This document shows, in pieces, positions 5,184-6,626 of a DNA stretch of 6,626 nt. Made by a program: the position numbers and the translations under genes. The notes below the pieces were generated by a model. The model was not told where the DNA came from and made no database searches. It worked only from the letters and a program-made list of their open reading frames with translations. Position 1 is the stretch's first letter; the number at the start of each line of letters is the position of its first letter. The stretch is from an uncultured Pseudomonadota bacterium. GTDB taxonomy: Bacteria; Myxococcota_A; UBA796; GCA-2862545. The stretch lies in NCBI GenBank assembly GCA_937891875.1, contig CALATR010000968.1, positions 1-6,626 of the forward strand, written 5' to 3'.

Positions 5184-6626
5184 CTAGTCTATCTGGAAGT
5201 GCATGAAGTCTGGCGTGGACCAGCGCCCGCCCCAGGTCCAGCCGTTCGACTCCATGGCCGTGACCAGGAGCATCTCCACGTCGACGAAGCCGTTCTGCTC
5301 GAAGTGCTGGAGGTACTTGCGGTCGAAGCGACGCAGGGCGTCGACCACGACCAGCTGGTCGTCGGCCTTCTCCACCTTCGCCAGCACCGGGTCGCCCGCG
5401 TCGGCCTCGATGGCAGCCTGCTTCGCCTCGAGCTTCTCCCAGGTCTTCTTCGCCACGTCGAGGGCCTCGCCGCGCTGGAGCTTGGCTGCGACGCTGTCCG
5501 CGACCGTGAGGAGCCGCTTTCTCCGGTCCTTCTTCTTCTTCTTCCCGTCTGTGGCCGGCGGGTCGACCGCGAGCTCGCGCATGCGATCCACCCGGTGCAG
5601 GGCCGCCGCCAGGTCGCCCTCGGCCCGCCCGCGCGCCTCCGGAATGCGCTCGAACGGCTCCAGATCGCCGCCCCCGCGGACCGCCTCCCGTCCGGCGTCC
5701 CCCTGGGCTCGGTACGCCGCGGCGGAGGCAGCCGCGATGGCCACGCCCTCCTTCGCCTTGGCGTGGTGCGACGCGTTCGCCTCGAGGTCGTCGGCGCGGA
5801 TGTTGCTCTCCCGAAGCTGCTTGTTGGCCGACCTGGTCTGCGACTTCAGCCCCTTCGCCGCCTCCCGGTCGGCCTTGTACGCCGCTCGGCGGGCGGCCTT
5901 GAGCCCCTGCTGGTCCTTCTTCTGCTTCGCCCGCGCCTCCTTCAGCGCTTCCTTGCTCACCCCGTCGGCCTCGAGCGCCGCGCGCACCTCCTTGTCGGTC
6001 GGAAGCTCGGTGCCGCCTCCGCCCGGGACCTCGGCGATGAACGACGTGCGCCAGGGCTGGTAGCTGGCCTGGAACACCGGCCCTGCCTTCGATATCTTGT
6101 CCAGGATGTCGTTGGACTTCTTGCCGGAGGCCATGTCCTCTGCGGTCAGGCCGGTCTCGCCGGCGTACACCAGCACCATCTCGACGACCTTCCAGACCTC
6201 GGGATCGGTGACGAACATGTTCTTCTTGCTGCCGGACTGTCCGTAGTTCACGTCGATGGCGCGGCCGGTGCTGTGGTGGCTCTTCCACGCCGACTCGGCC
6301 TCGCCGCACAGGATCCCCTTCTTCGCCTTGCTGCGCCGCGCGCGGAAGTTGAAGCCGCCGGAGTTGCCGTCCACGGTGTAGGCCTGATCCTGACCGCTCT
6401 CGGCGGCCATCTGCAGGTACTCGTTGGACGCCTTCGTCAGCGACCCGGCGTGCTTCGAGGCGATGGTGACCGACTCCTGGTTGAGGAAGTAGACCGAGGA
6501 AAGCCCACTCTCGTACCACGCGAACATGTCGGGGATGCCTGCTGCGGCGTACGACTCCTGCAGGCGCCAGGCGAAGTCGACCGGCCCGAACGGGTAGTCC
6601 GCACCCGCCTCCATCACCTCGACCGC
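5184..6626 (-). CDS. M15-type zinc peptidase with large helical insertion, N-terminus cut by window edge
   Basis: The frame stays open past the GTG-ATG near 6617 to the right edge (reading A-V-E-V-M-E-A-G), so the N-terminus is probably missing. Residue numbers count from 6617. S113-H-H115-S-T-G118-R-A120-I-D122-V is the S-x-H-x-x-G-x-A-x-D signature of VanY/M15 peptidases, giving zinc ligands H115 and D122. The C-terminus, GWTWGGRW-STPD470-FM-H473-FQID, matches the WGG-x-W...D-x-x-HF ending of M15C-type D-Ala-D-Ala carboxypeptidases and phage L-Ala-D-Glu endolysins, giving the third ligand H473 and probable catalytic D470. Such enzymes cut peptidoglycan stem peptides. The two halves are normally some 50-70 residues apart; here they are about 350 apart, with a Lys/Ala/Arg-rich helical stretch at about 195-430. 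No signal peptide is visible in the part shown. Alternatives are a phage, tail-like-particle or toxin cargo, or a structural protein with a degenerate M15 fold, although all three ligands are kept. Confidence 0.8.
   Translation of the reverse strand, partial: AVEVMEAGADYPFGPVDFAWRLQESYAAAGIPDMFAWYESGLSSVYFLNQESVTIASKHAGSLTKASNEYLQMAAESGQDQAYTVDGNSGGFNFRARRSKAKKGILCGEAESAWKSHHSTGRAIDVNYGQSGSKKNMFVTDPEVWKVVEMVLVYAGETGLTAEDMASGKKSNDILDKISKAGPVFQASYQPWRTSFIAEVPGGGGTELPTDKEVRAALEADGVSKEALKEARAKQKKDQQGLKAARRAAYKADREAAKGLKSQTRSANKQLRESNIRADDLEANASHHAKAKEGVAIAAASAAAYRAQGDAGREAVRGGGDLEPFERIPEARGRAEGDLAAALHRVDRMRELAVDPPATDGKKKKKDRRKRLLTVADSVAAKLQRGEALDVAKKTWEKLEAKQAAIEADAGDPVLAKVEKADDQLVVVDALRRFDRKYLQHFEQNGFVDVEMLLVTAMESNGWTWGGRWSTPDFMHFQID
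5328..6035 (-). other. Segment coding the charged helical insertion of the M15 protein
   Basis: It encodes about residues 195-430. Residues 207-310 are almost continuously helical and rich in Lys, Ala, Arg and Glu (for example SKEALKEARAKQKKD, GLKAARRAAYKADREAAKG). A Gly-rich break follows at about 315-318, then further helices, and a basic patch KKKKKDRRKR at 359-368. It lies between the two halves of the zinc site. Composition suggests a coiled coil or a nucleic-acid- or envelope-binding arm. Boundaries are approximate. Confidence 0.6.
5529..5543. repeat. (CTT)5 triplet run, coding Lys5
   Basis: Five perfect CTT units, read as (AAG)5 on the minus strand and encoding K359-K363 of the M15 protein. 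Gain or loss of units would keep the frame, so it can vary in length without breaking the gene. Confidence 0.7.

Noticed and set aside
4990..6519. 509-codon open frame on the minus strand, longer than the visible part of the M15 gene
   Set aside because: It is the same strand in another frame, dominated by Arg/Gly/Pro. The M15 frame has the SxHxxGxAxD and WGG...MHFQ motifs, and this frame also runs into rimJ.

Overview
The window is uniformly GC-rich and almost entirely coding, with short or overlapping gene junctions. It carries a secreted protein that looks like an outer-membrane beta-barrel and a close RimJ homologue, which suggests a high-GC Gram-negative bacterium. A myxobacterial or other deltaproteobacterial-type host is my guess from general gene style only; no marker here fixes the taxon. 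I saw no rRNA or tRNA gene, CRISPR array, insertion sequence or integrase.

Left block, minus strand (1-2232): three genes run right to left. They are a secreted protein with a signal peptide, a short helical region, a beta-rich region and a Gly/Pro-rich loop; a 95-residue PqqD-like protein; and an ATP-grasp protein cut by the left edge. Their junctions are 4-base overlaps (ATGA and GTGA), so this is a translationally coupled operon. PqqD-like proteins usually present a peptide to a modifying enzyme and ATP-grasp enzymes form amide or ester bonds, so a peptide- or amino-acid-modifying pathway is plausible. No precursor peptide is visible, and the operon continues off the left edge.

Divergent control region (2233-2496): it holds two near-identical inverted repeats (AAGTGAAC-N2-GTTCAYTT) around a candidate promoter, plus an 11-base direct repeat and a small palindrome nearer the leftward operon.

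Middle block, plus strand (2497-4579): a TetR/AcrR-family repressor, a heme-oxygenase-like protein of the iron-containing redox enzyme type, and an unrecognised 251-residue alpha/beta protein with repeated K-x-Y strands, compatible with an ABBA/PT-barrel prenyltransferase fold. The junctions are TGATG and ATGA, each preceded by the same GAGGAGG Shine-Dalgarno. This reads as a self-regulated cassette in which the repressor controls itself and two possible small-molecule enzymes.

Right block, minus strand (4595-6626): rimJ lies 22 bases downstream of a gene, cut by the right edge, for an M15-type metallopeptidase. In that protein a roughly 240-residue Lys/Ala/Arg-rich helical insertion separates the HxxGxAxD part of the zinc site from the C-terminal DxMHFQ part. 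The cassette and rimJ converge with only 15 bases between stop codons and no obvious terminator.

The most noteworthy items are the TetR / heme-oxygenase-like / K-x-Y protein cassette with its paired operators, the PqqD / ATP-grasp / secreted-protein operon, and the split-core M15 peptidase.
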